NCBI RefSeq assembly: GCF_041146795.1
Contig: NC_135179.1
Coordinates: 26,709,047-26,773,046, forward strand
Direction of reading: 5' to 3'
DNA from: Maylandia zebra
Taxonomy: Eukaryota > Chordata > Actinopteri > Cichliformes > Cichlidae
Length of the DNA stretch: 64,000 nt
Every line of letters begins with the position of its first letter. Position 1 is the first letter of the stretch. The notes beneath the pieces are model-generated. The model made no database searches, had not been told where the DNA came from, and was given only the letters and a program-made list of their open reading frames with translations. Shown piece after piece: positions 39,901 to 49,720 of the stretch. The translations under genes and the position numbers were made by a program.

Positions 39901-41992
39901 GAGTTCTTCCACAGGGCCTCCCAGAAATTGTTTTGGTTTTTGTTTGTCATTTACATTTTTGTAGGTGGTGCTCTTTTCTTCCCCCTTTACCACTGGTTGT
40001 GCCAGATCCCTAATCAGCCCTTATCTTGTTCTTAATCTGCTCAAAATGCATTCGTTACATCAATTCCTTCCTGTGTTCTTTCAAGAAGGAACCAAATGGC
40101 CATTTAACTTACTTTAGTGTTAATTATTTATAAAAAAAGTTTTGCACTGCTCTGCTTTCACTGATGTAATTTTTTTTTTGCAGTTGGAAAACCCCACAAG
40201 TGTGCTTACTGTGGGCGGAGCTATAAGCAGCGCAGCTCTCTAGAAGAGCACAAAGAGAGGTGTCACAACTACCTCCAGTGTATGGGACTGCAAAACACCA
40301 TCTACACAGGTTGGTGCCTCACGAGGCGTGCGCTTTAACTTTCACCCAGATCTAATGACCTACTTTATCCTAAGCACGGGATGCAGGAAACTGTGCACAG
40401 AACAGCAGCCTATCACAGTCACTGTCTTTGTTGCTAAAAAACAAGACAGGCTACATTTCCATTTAAATATAGGCTCGTGTAGGTATCCGAGCTAATTAAG
40501 TCAGTTTCTTTTTCTATATAAATTTAGACACTTCATACTTAGTGTTCTGTACAGCTCTACATTAAAACCTGAAAACAGATCATTATGAGCAAATGTTATA
40601 TTCGTAAACCAAGTGCTTCACGTGTGTCAGAATAGTCCGCTCTGTGCTCTGTGAGAAAACCACCATCAGGCTTGTGCCAGCAGGACAAACTCCAGTTACT
40701 TTGACGCTAAAATCTACTTCTCTGTCTTGCTTTCCAGTAGTAAAGGAAGAAAGCAACCAGAATGAGCAGAGGGAAGACTTGAGCCAGATGGGATCTGACA
40801 GAGCCTTGGTGCTAGACAGACTAGCTAATAATGTAGCTAAACGTAAGAGCACTATGCCACAGAAGTTTGTGGGTAAGGGCTGAAATCTGCTTCTTTTGTG
40901 TCAATACAATTTCGCTGTTTTTTGCTGAAAGAAAAAAAAAGTGTAACTGTGACTGTTTGTGTTCATTGGGGTTGCATTTTTCTCTGCAAGCCTGGTTCTA
41001 TGCAGTGCAGCCTAATCACAGACTGCACCTTTTATTTGCTTAATCGTCACTGGAAAAGACTACATTGAAATATTACCTTGATTCTGCATAGACATGTTAC
41101 ATTTAAGCGATTCATATCCACACAAAAAGCAAAAAACAATCAAAAGAGGGAGAATAATAGAACATCAAGAGGTAGACTGAAGTGACTCATTTTAAGACTC
41201 AGTGGCTCAGTGTCAAGATGGTGAGATGATAGGATGCAGGTGAAAGTGTGTCAGCGTAGTACGAACCTCACCCTGCCCTTCTGTCTCTCCTTCTCTTCAG
41301 GTGACAAACGTCTGTCGGACCTCTCTTATGACGGAGGAGCAAGCGAGCTGATCCAGCCCCACGTCATCGACCAGGCCATCAACAGCGCCATCAGCTACCT
41401 AGGCGCCGAGTCGCTCCGGCCTCTGGTCCAGACCTCCTCTTCCGATGTGGGCCTCGGCTCCATCTACCCCCTCCACAAGCCGGCGACGGAGGCCCACGCG
41501 GGGACGGGCTTGTCAGCCAAAGACAGTGCGGCCGAGAACCTGCTGCTGCTCTCCAACTCCAAGTCTGCCTCCAGCGAGAAGGACGGCTCGCCCAGCCACA
41601 GCGGCCAGGATTCCACGGACACCGAGAGCAACAACGAGGATCGCCCGACCGGAGCAGCCCCCGGCCTCATCTACCTGACCAACCACATCACCCAGGGGGT
41701 TAGGAACGGCGTGCTTCCCCTGGTGAAGGAGGAACAACAGAGGCAGTTCGACACCATCCGGGCCATGGAGATGGCCTCCGAGGGCTTCAAAGTAGTGACA
41801 GCGGACGGGGAGCAGGTGAGGGCGTACAGGTGCGAACACTGCCGCGTCCTCTTCCTGGACCACGTCATGTACACCATTCACATGGGCTGCCACGGCTTCA
41901 GAGACCCCTTCGAGTGCAACCTCTGCGGTCACCGGAGTCAAGATCGATACGAGTTCTCCTCTCACATAACACGAGGAGAGCATCGCTACTGA
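30951..41992 (+). CDS. ikzf1: ikzf1, Ikaros family zinc finger 1 (7 coding exons)
   Basis: Exons 30951-30990, 31164-31277, 36958-37227, 38700-38867, 40184-40309, 40738-40872 and 41301-41992 join in frame to 1545 nt, 514 aa plus stop (human 519 aa). It is a nuclear C2H2 transcription factor of lymphoid development. N-terminal DNA-binding fingers lie at residues 120-140 (CDIC...), 148-168, 176-196 and 204-225. C-terminal dimerisation fingers lie at 462-482 and 490-512. The known CtBP-binding motif PEDLS is at 34-38, the same place as in human. SUMO-type sites are IKVE (55-58) and VKEE (241-244). Fingers 2 and 3 share one exon, and finger 4 begins at its own exon, as in other vertebrates. The C-terminal exon carries [13 protein letters not shown] and GLIYLTNHI, typical of Ikaros. 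The ATG starts METEEAQE, close to human MDADEGQD. No frame break. Confidence 0.97.
31164..31277 (+). CDS. ikzf1: ikzf1 coding exon 2
   Basis: Acceptor CTACCCCAG, donor GTAACT. It encodes an acidic segment with the CtBP motif PEDLS and a Gln/Asn-rich end. ACAG directly after the acceptor makes a tandem AG, but use of the second would break the frame. Confidence 0.9.
31278..36957. other. ikzf1 intron between coding exons 2 and 3
   Basis: No coding exon. The part 34550-35100 is rich in GCTAA, GATAAAT and TAACAG wording, like decayed repeats. Confidence 0.5.
36958..37227 (+). CDS. ikzf1: ikzf1 coding exon 3 (zinc finger 1)
   Basis: Acceptor TCTTTTCCAG, donor GTAAGC. It holds the acidic ECAEDLRV segment and [17 protein letters not shown], with finger 1 completed before HTG at the splice site. 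Confidence 0.97.
37228..38699. other. ikzf1 intron
   Basis: Contains a G-run at about 38001-38012. No other recognised element. Confidence 0.5.
38700..38867 (+). CDS. ikzf1: ikzf1 coding exon 4 (zinc fingers 2 and 3)
   Basis: 168 nt, the same length as the human exon as I recall it. It encodes [18 protein letters not shown] and [17 protein letters not shown]. These are the two fingers most important for recognising GGGAA, and both keep all Cys and His ligands. Confidence 0.97.
38868..40183. other. ikzf1 intron
   Basis: Holds a SINE 3' fragment near 39485-39560. The rest is AT-rich with nothing recognised. Confidence 0.5.
39485..39560 (+). repeat. 3' end of the tRNA-derived teleost SINE
   Basis: GGGTCCTTAGGGACTAGTAA and AGCGCTATACAAGTACAGGCC match, in the other orientation, the tail part of the SINE at 12-290. 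The tRNA-like head is absent. Confidence 0.6.
40184..40309 (+). CDS. ikzf1: ikzf1 coding exon 5 (zinc finger 4)
   Basis: Acceptor after a T-run, TTTGCAG. It encodes [18 protein letters not shown] through finger 4 and [13 protein letters not shown]. Confidence 0.97.
40738..40872 (+). CDS. ikzf1: ikzf1 coding exon 6
   Basis: Acceptor TTGCTTTCCAG, donor GTAAGG. It encodes [15 protein letters not shown] and [15 protein letters not shown], the conserved linker after finger 4. Confidence 0.95.
41301..41992 (+). CDS. ikzf1: ikzf1 coding exon 7 (terminal, zinc fingers 5 and 6)
   Basis: Acceptor TTCTCTTCAG. It encodes [20 protein letters not shown], a Ser-rich acidic segment, and the two C-terminal dimerisation fingers, ending in GEHRY and TGA. 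GC content is much higher than in the flanks. Confidence 0.97.
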
Positions 41993-43140
41993 GCCACATC
42001 GACCAGAGAACACACATACACACTTTCACAGGATAGAACAGACACACACACAGACAGACAGACACACAGGCAAGCACATGCAATAAATTAATATAAATAC
42101 ATCATGTAAAATACATTGTTAATGTCTGTGTGTTTTTTATAAGGTATGCATGTTTGTTGACACACAAATAAATATACAACTATTAAAAACATTGATCTTC
42201 ATCTCTGATACGAACTATTCTGTTTTTTTAGGGTTTTTTTTTTTAAAGAAAACAAAGTAAAGAAGTACTGTTCTTCATTCCTCACAGGAATGAAGAACAG
42301 TACTTCATAAATACACATCACCTGTGTATGTAAATATATATAAAAAAAAAGGTCTTATTTTTCCTCCTTTTTTTCAAGATTTAAAGTAATAGGATTTACA
42401 TCCTTTTTGCTTTGACACCTTTCTGTGTTGAATAACAGAAAAAATGTCAATTCCTTCTGCGGCTGTTTCCAGTGCAGGCAAACCCAGTGTAACATAAATA
42501 CAATCAGTAACGTAACAATCAGTGTAGATAGACCCACAGCTCCCCTGTAAGGTTTTAACCTGCTCTTGTGTTTGTAATAACCTTCACGTTATTTATACAT
42601 TTACATGCCTGTCTGTTTTTTGTATTTATTACAGTGATCGATGTTTGTTTCTTAGAGTAGTCAAAGCTGCATTTTTTTTTCTTTTTCAGTTCGGCTGTAC
42701 TAAATGTGTATGATGTTATCTGATCCATGACTGCTGCTGGAAGCTATTTTTAGTGTTATCAGAGGGAAATGTTTTCCTGGACTTTTCTGTTTTATACCTG
42801 ATGGCTAAGAATTGTTTGACCCGTGAGACGAAAACGAAGTTGACCTCAGTTGAAGGGAGCTTAATGCTTGCAAAAATATCAATAAAGGATATTTTATATA
42901 TGCAAATAGTGTGGGAAGAGTGTTTCTGTTTTTTTTTTCTGTTTTTAAAGATGGCTGTAGAAGTAAGGAGAAAGCAGACCTCCTGGATATCCGTGTGCCA
43001 AAGGAAATGTGAAAATCTACAAATTGGGGTCGGGCTCGGCAAAATTAACTCGGGAGTTAACGGAAAGTTTCCCTCAGATTCGTTCCCACATTTCGCTCTC
43101 TTCACACGCTCCTCAAAGTCTGTGAAATAATTACGTTTAC
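41993..43140 (+). other. ikzf1: ikzf1 3' untranslated region (end uncertain)
   Basis: Starts after the stop and holds a CA/GACA-rich stretch (42012-42072), a perfect hairpin (42262-42306) and possible AATAAA signals at 42082-42087 and 42167-42172. Which signal is used, and whether the transcript extends to 43 kb, cannot be told. Confidence 0.5.
42262..42306 (+). other. perfect 21-bp hairpin in ikzf1 3' untranslated region
   Basis: The left arm 42262-42282 begins GAAGTACTGTTCTTC. The right arm 42286-42306 is its exact reverse complement, beginning AGGAATGAAGAACAG. They are separated by a 3-nt CAC loop. All 21 positions pair. In RNA this would be a stable stem 270 nt after the stop codon. Confidence 0.9.
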
Positions 43141-43429
43141 ATGTCATTCATGCTGCCAGCTCTAGCTGTCAAAGAAAAGGGTAGCAAACAGTGAATGACT
43201 GGCATTTGTGCAAAGAAACAAACACAAAAAAAGCAGACGGTGAGAAAATTAAGAGGGAGTGAAGAGTAAACAAACACAACCACACTGTAGACTTGTTTTT
43301 CAGGGGAAAAAGGCAAATACTAACTCAATTAAAATTTAATTTTGCCACATTAGATAATAAATCACCAAAGGGACAATATGAGACTGAAATATTGGAAGGT
43401 ACATACTCCACACACACACATACAAAAGC

Positions 43430-43830
43430 ATGTCGACGTGTGCCGTGCGTCCAAGACCTGAAGAGTCTGGATGGTCCTCTGAGCGGCAGAGAGCTGGGAC
43501 AGGGAGGATCAGCCACCGGAGCAGAAGGCAGGGGCCAGGGCTCTGAGGGCCAGGTCTGTCTGGAGATGCTCATTCGGGCCGGCAGAGGAGCTCAGCAGCG
43601 CCGCGCACTGAGACAGCCTTGTCCAGATGGCTGCTGTGTGATTTAGCTGAAACGGGAAGCAGCTGTGGCCAGCGCTGAGCCCCCCTACGCTTGACTAGGA
43701 CCCAACAGGGGAGGGAGGGCATTTGCATGAGAGGGATAATCTGGCCAACCAACTCTGGCCCTGCCAGAATCCCAGATCTCACTTCCCCTTTCAGCCCTGG
43801 ACAGAAATACTCCTTCAAGAAGCAGACTAA
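43430..43830. promoter_or_regulatory. GC-rich non-coding patch, candidate ikzf1 3' enhancer
   Basis: A GC-rich island in AT-rich intergenic DNA, 1.5 kb after the ikzf1 stop. It contains an octamer ATTTGCAT (43721-43728), GATAAT next to it, and on the minus strand GAAAGGGGAAGTGA (about 43779-43792), close to the PU.1 consensus. These are lymphoid and myeloid factor motifs, but motif presence alone is weak evidence. Confidence 0.3.
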
Positions 43831-46800
43831 ACCAGAGTGGTGGCTTTAACATGTTCCAACAAGAAGTTTGAAATTACTATTTTTCACACTTTTGCCGGGC
43901 TGCGGTTCATTAGTGGAAGACCATAATAGAACATTTACTGCAAACTTCGCAAATGGGAGCGCTGTGTTTACCGGTGTTTCTCAACATGTGCAGATTACAT
44001 TTGATTGCCTGTCTTGGCATTTCGTCACATGGATTTCACTACTTAGGAATGCAGTTTGATCATGTAAAGATATGTCTCACTAAATGAGCAACGGGGACAT
44101 TAAGTGCATGTTTGCATGTTCTGCAGAAAGAGAATACTCAGCAGCAGAAATTAACTCATATTATAAAACATATTATGTTCTTTTACTCTCACATGTATCT
44201 ACCTTTCAGACTGAGAATTTTATATTGAATTGTTACAATGTAAACAGTGCTGCAAGCTGGACAATAAGCAAAAAAAGTGTGGTTAGAGAAATCATCATAA
44301 TTAAACAGACAGATTCATATATAGCTAATTAGTGCTAACTAACAGACTACTAAAATTCTACCGTTTCACTCAGCACAAACTTGTTAGATAGTCTGTCTCA
44401 CACAGCACGCCATAGTATTACTCAGATAACCTATTAAAATACTGTAAAAGGCCCAGCAGACCCAGATCATCTCTGGCTGCTTGCATCAATACACCTGTCA
44501 ATGAATATGACCTCAACCGAAGTCAGACAATCCAGGTGAATTAATTATTTTTTTAAAAGTTCACCCAGCTCACTGTTACGAGCAGTAAGACTACCCATAG
44601 AGGCCAGACTGCTTTATTAGCAGGCTGTAAATATGTTATTTAACATTGTAAAGTTGGACATTATAACACGGGAGTCTTTGTGAACTGATGCTTTTGGAGC
44701 CAGCCTCAAGTGGCCATTAGTGGAACTGCAGTTTTTGCGGGACTCGATTTTTCCACTCTGGAGACTGCACTGTGGTAAAACAGAGTAAAGAAACCCCCTT
44801 TTTCAGTAATAGCCAGCAAACACAGTCTAATTTCATGGTTGGTGGCACAGAATGTTTTTCTTTAAATAAAATATTTGTGACATACAACAGCATGATGTAC
44901 TCTTTCCTATTAGCCAATCTGAAGGCAGTATGGAATTACCGGACCCTGCATCAAACAATGCAGACGGTAACTGCACAATATGGATACATTGCAGAAAGAA
45001 ATGTTGACTAAAACCATTGTATGCTTTCACAAGAACTCTAAATAAATATAGTAATAAATTTACCTGTAATGTTTCTATATTACAAATGACATGAGATTTG
45101 ATTTTAAATACTGGAATTTTATTCCTATAACTTATTACATTTAAACTTCTACTTGAGCACAGCTTGTGTAGTTCTTCCACAACTGCATATACGTGAACAC
45201 AGGGAAAAAAGCAATACCAAGTGCTTATACTTATTTCTACCTCAGCTTGAATCCGTATTAAGGATAAAATGATTCAGTAAAATGACCTTATTTTCTTCTC
45301 TGTAAATGTACTGTGTGATGTGTTTGTTTGTGACTACACTGCCCCAGATGTGTCCACTTGCTTCACAGCCACAGTCAAATTGAGCTACAAGCTTACACCA
45401 TATGGCACAGTTTTCAGTCCATACTCAATGGGCTCTATAGATCCCGTCAGCACCAGAGGAATTCTGCGCATCTGTCCTGGTCCAGCTGTGAGGAGTCCCC
45501 GCGATCGGAGAAGCCCACCCGTTGGGGGGGAAGGGTGCGTGTGTGACTACTTTCACTGCTGGCTAATTCAACAAAGTTTCTATACAGTGGCCAACAACAC
45601 AAGTGTGAAATATTTATCAGGGACCTGACAAAAAAGATGAAAAATAAATGAAAGCCCCGTTTTCATGGTCTTCCAGATTCTCAAAGATTTCTTGATGAAA
45701 TTTACATGAGATTTTGTTTCATGTGTGCACAATCTCTAATGGCCCCCTTCAGTGGTAGTGCATGTGTGACCAGTGAGGCATTCAACTTGAAAAACATAAT
45801 GTTAAAAATCCTCACACCGCTTGCGTGAGGGATGTCTTCACTGAGAAAGCAGTTGCAAACACTTTGACCGGGCACAAACTCCATGGATCAGAACTAACAC
45901 AGAGGCCCTGCAAAAGGGATGTATTGCAGTAACACTGCTGTCTTAATCACTAACAGGAAGACAGGCAAAGTTTTTCTTTTTTTTCTCTTTTTAAACACAA
46001 GACCCAGGATACTCTCCGTGTTGCCCAACTTCCGCGGATATGATTAACACATCCAGCCTCAGGAACATTTCAGGACAGTGAGACTTCAGGCAAACCGTGG
46101 TTGTGGTGCTCAAACGTGATCACACTGCCCTCTGTGGATCGCATGGGATCGGATATGTCACTGCAGCCTAGAGATAAACTTATTGCTTACTGTCACACTC
46201 TGAGACAAAAACTTGTGGAGATGTGTGTGTGTGATATATACATTTATTAGGGACAAAAACAATTTCGATGCAGTTAACTGAAAAAGACCAAACAGATGAC
46301 AAGCATTAAGTCATAATTCGACTGTGAATGTGTATCCTTGATGTGAAATACTAGAATTTAAATGGAAAACAGGGCTTCAACTGGAAAATGGTTTGTGTAT
46401 AATACACACTACCTAACACTGGATCACAAAGCAACAGAACAAAATCAGCCTGACCGGCACAAACACCTGAAAATGACCAAAAAGCTGAACGCAGATGGCA
46501 AATTCTCTCAGTACAAAGTGGGAACGAGGTAAGGTTTTCTTCATTTTTTCTTCATGTTACGACACCCTGACCTTTACAAGTAGTGTTGAAAAACCTCAAA
46601 ACAACAGACCACTAGCACAGAGACTAACACTTACACCCATAAAAGAGGCACCTGTTCACCTGTGCAATCCAATATGACTGAACTAAGCTGATACAGAGGG
46701 TTAAAATAACTATTTAACTGGTAGCCAATAAAAAGGTCCTTTTCTCTTCTTTAATTCTGTTTTCCTTGTCATTTATGGAAGCCCTGTTTTTCGTAGGCAA

Positions 46801-47059
46801 ACAAATACAACTGAATTCAGCTCTTCATCACACAGATAAGGCCAACTTCCCATCATAGGGATATTTGGCAATATATGGGGAAAAAACAGAAAGACTGCAT
46901 TAAAGAGACCCGTCTTATAATTTTCAGACTGTCATTCTTTGTTTTTAGTCCTGGGTCCTCCCACTTTGTCGGGTTTGTGCAGAACAAAGAAAGCATTTAA
47001 CGTCTTTACATTTTCCATTTCTTTCAACACCCAGAACCTGAACGGAGACAAAGAAAAGT
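43831..47059. other. ikzf1-fignl1 intergenic region and fignl1 3' end
   Basis: No gene recognised. A CTCF-like motif lies near 46130. A possible fignl1 polyadenylation signal on the minus strand (AATAAA) lies at 46243-46248. The short open frame at 45320-45628 has no family resemblance. Confidence 0.4.
46124..46137 (-). promoter_or_regulatory. CTCF-like motif
   Basis: The minus strand reads CCACAGAGGGCAGTG, near the CTCF core. It lies between the convergent 3' ends of ikzf1 and fignl1. Confidence 0.3.
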
Positions 47060-48973
47060 TTAACGCCCACATCCAAAGGTTTTATTCCACTCTTCATACA
47101 GCTCCAAGTCCTTTGATGACACACTGGGACGTACAGTCTTCAGGGCGTCGTGGAAGTCACTGTAGATGATGGGTCGCACCTGATCCGCGGTGATGGTGGC
47201 GATGTCACTGAGCTGGATGCTGCGTATGGGCCCCAGTGCTGCCTCTCGACACAGCTGAGTCATATCGGCTCCGGAGAAGCCCTCCGTGGCTGTCACCACC
47301 CTCTCCACCTCGCTTTCTCCCAGCTGGTTTTTCTCCTGAGCCATGAGGTTTGTCACTATCTGGCGTCGGGCAGTCGCTTCGGGCAGGGGGATGTATAACC
47401 GCTTTGCCAGGCGTCGTCGTGCTGCCTCGTCGATCTCCTGGGGCCGGTTGGTGGCACCCACCACCAGGATTCGGTCCTCTGCTGCAGTGGTCGCTCCATC
47501 TAGCTGGACCAGAAATTCTGTTTTTATCCTGCGCGAGGAGTCGTGCTCACCGTCCGTCCGCTGGGACAGCAGGGAGTCGATTTCATCGATGAAAATAACA
47601 GCAGGCTGGTGGCAGCGGGCAATGGCAAACAGAGCTCGCACCATTTTCTCTCCTTCACCCACCCACTTGGATGTGAGTGATGAGGCGCTGATGCTAAAGA
47701 AAGTGGCACCTGATTGACAGGCAATACATTTACCTATCAGAGTTTTTCCAGTTCCTGGCGGTCCAAACAGCAGGATGCCTTTGGGTGGGCCACGGAGGCC
47801 AGTAAAGATGTCAGGTCGCAGCATGGGCCAAACCACAATTTCCTTTATGGTAGTCTTGGCGAACTCCAGACCTGCTATGTCGTCCCAGCCCACCGGAGGC
47901 CCGTGGTCCATGATCTCACTCATGATCAGCTCGATTATCTTTGGCTCAAAGTTTTTCAGACGCTCGTCCAGGATTTGAGGTTCCTGATTGGAATTACGGC
48001 TCGCCACACTTCCCTCCTCTTCCTGTCGTGGAATGGGAGACACAAATTTTGAAAATGCACCTCGAGGCCTGTTGGCGCCCAGAGATTTCTTCACAGTTGC
48101 CGCCATCCCAGGGGCCTGACCTCTCTGAGGCTGATGGGAGTGCTTTCGCTGCTGGTCAACAACAAACTGCTCACGAGCTGTTTTGAAGGTGGTAACAGCC
48201 CGTGGGTCTGATGACACCTGACTGCCATTTTGCTCCCTGCCAACATCACCTCCGTCTGTGTTGTAAAAATTTTTCCGCTTCGATGTGTTGGAGGTGGGAA
48301 AGAAGGAGGACTGATAGTGCTGCGTGACCCCTGCGGGGCCAGGGTTTACATGTGGGAGAGCTGGAGAAGGGCAACTAAACACAGACTGTGGCTGAGCTGG
48401 AGGTCGGGAGAATGAGGGTGGATTGACTGAAATCCCTTCGTGACTGCTGGGCCTTTCCACAGAAACATTAGCAGGGATACTGGCTGCGATTTTAACCTCT
48501 GATTTAAGCTGCGGTGGTTGCACAGTTTTAAAGGGAGGAGTGAGAGAGCTACCTTTACCCTCTTGCCCCACAGTTATGTTAATGTCAGCTGGTGCCACCA
48601 CAAAGCTCTCACCTCCTGTCTTTGCCTGAATTGTTTTCTGAACACTGGGCAACTCCAGCACGCTCTCTGCAGTGAGGGATGACTCCCATTTGTCGCTGTA
48701 GTTCTTCTGACTGCGGGCCAGATGGAGCGCGCTTTCTGCATAGTTGTTGAGCCCTGTGCGCGGGTCGTCCGAGTCCAACACTGCAGCGTAGCGCTCCGAG
48801 TAGGTCCTGAGCAGGCTGGCCATGCCGGCCTGAGAGAGCTGGGAGCTTGCCCATGCATACTGAATGGAGAGGATGTGGGCCCGGTAGGCATCGGCCGTCT
48901 GTTCAGGTGTACAGCTGCCAGATGAAATGTCAAAGGACCTCTTCTGCCATTCGTCCAGGTGTGCGCCACTCAT
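47060..48973 (-). CDS. fignl1: fignl1, fidgetin-like 1 AAA+ ATPase
   Basis: An intact 637-aa frame in one exon (human 674 aa). It is a nuclear AAA+ ATPase of homologous recombination that acts on RAD51. The N-terminal part reads EWQKRSFDISSG and ADAYRAHILSIQYAWA. A RAD51-binding FxxA motif is FKTA at 263-266, followed by REQFVVDQQRK. VKKSLGANRPRG precedes the ATPase. The AAA core has Walker A GPPGTGKT (404-411), Walker B VIFIDEID (459-466), sensor VVGATNRPQEIDEAARRR, and the C-terminal helix ending in YEEWNKTFGCGR. I chose ATG 48973 because a splice acceptor (CGTCTTCACCAG) lies just upstream at 48991; the longer open frame to 49090 runs through the intron. It is convergent with ikzf1, as in human. 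No broken residue seen. Confidence 0.95.
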   Translation of the reverse strand: MSGAHLDEWQKRSFDISSGSCTPEQTADAYRAHILSIQYAWASSQLSQAGMASLLRTYSERYAAVLDSDDPRTGLNNYAESALHLARSQKNYSDKWESSLTAESVLELPSVQKTIQAKTGGESFVVAPADINITVGQEGKGSSLTPPFKTVQPPQLKSEVKIAASIPANVSVERPSSHEGISVNPPSFSRPPAQPQSVFSCPSPALPHVNPGPAGVTQHYQSSFFPTSNTSKRKNFYNTDGGDVGREQNGSQVSSDPRAVTTFKTAREQFVVDQQRKHSHQPQRGQAPGMAATVKKSLGANRPRGAFSKFVSPIPRQEEEGSVASRNSNQEPQILDERLKNFEPKIIELIMSEIMDHGPPVGWDDIAGLEFAKTTIKEIVVWPMLRPDIFTGLRGPPKGILLFGPPGTGKTLIGKCIACQSGATFFSISASSLTSKWVGEGEKMVRALFAIARCHQPAVIFIDEIDSLLSQRTDGEHDSSRRIKTEFLVQLDGATTAAEDRILVVGATNRPQEIDEAARRRLAKRLYIPLPEATARRQIVTNLMAQEKNQLGESEVERVVTATEGFSGADMTQLCREAALGPIRSIQLSDIATITADQVRPIIYSDFHDALKTVRPSVSSKDLELYEEWNKTFGCGR

Positions 48974-49651
48974 GCCTGGCCTGCTCCAGCCTGGTGAAGA
49001 CGAAGGGACAAGAGTTATTAAAAATACATGACCCCAGTAAATGCCAATGCACAAATCTCCCCAAAACCCATACAGAGAAAAAGCTGCCACTTAATTACGT
49101 TACATAAATAACCATCTATGCAGTAACACTGAGTTATAGTGATCTTGATATAAATGAAAGGAATTAAAAAACAAATAAACACGTGATTTGAATCCAGCTT
49201 TAAAAATGGTAGGCCACACTCATTAGCATTGAAACTGAACAGCCTTCATCCTTCGCCCATGTCTTTAATACTCCACATGTCCCAGCTGAGATAAACTCTA
49301 AATACAACATTTCGTTTTCTCAGACTTAAATAAAACTCCTTCATCCCCACATAAAGCAACATACAACTGCCTCCCTGAGCATTATCTCCAACGATGAATA
49401 GTCAGTGACAAGGCTAAAAGTAATCTGAATCTCTGTATATGTAGCTGAACCACGGAGAGCTGCAGTAAAAACAGGTTATCAGTCTCGATGCACCCAACTT
49501 GTCTGAACTGTTATCTGAAAATGCGCCACAACAAACAACAGTATTCATAATGGACGTCACTTACTATTACTGATATCTTGTCAAAAAATTATAAAAAATA
49601 TATGAATACACTCGTAACAACTTTTGTAATGCACTTTAACTCGATGTTTAC
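48974..49651 (-). other. fignl1: fignl1 5' intron
   Basis: The acceptor ends at 48991 and exon sequence 48974-48990 is untranslated. A possible donor, CTACT|GTAAAC, on the minus strand at 49651-49650 would make this a single 5' intron. Otherwise AT-rich with nothing recognised. Confidence 0.4.
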
Positions 49652-49720
49652 AGTAGCGGTAATTCCCGCCTCTAGTTTGTTCTCCCTCCCGAAACTAGGA
49701 CTTCCTGTCTCGTTCCAATT
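49652..49720 (-). promoter_or_regulatory. fignl1: putative fignl1 first exon and core promoter
   Basis: An E2F-type site TTCCCGCC lies at 49663-49670 and an ETS-type site ACTTCCTGT at 49700-49708. Both are common near start sites of S-phase and repair genes. No TATA box. The position relative to the true start is not known. Confidence 0.35.

Noticed and set aside
41445..42013. Open frames on both strands over ikzf1 exon 7
   Set aside because: Shadows of the real GC-rich coding exon in other frames.
43293..43646. 117-aa open frame in the GC-rich patch after ikzf1
   Set aside because: No family resemblance, and overlapping open frames exist on the other strand; more likely regulatory DNA.
45320..45628. 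102-aa open frame between ikzf1 and fignl1
   Set aside because: No splice partners, no domain and no similarity I recognise.
48974..49090. Longer N-terminus for fignl1 starting at 49090
   Set aside because: It would read through a clear splice acceptor (polypyrimidine tract plus CACCAG), and the added residues do not resemble the family.
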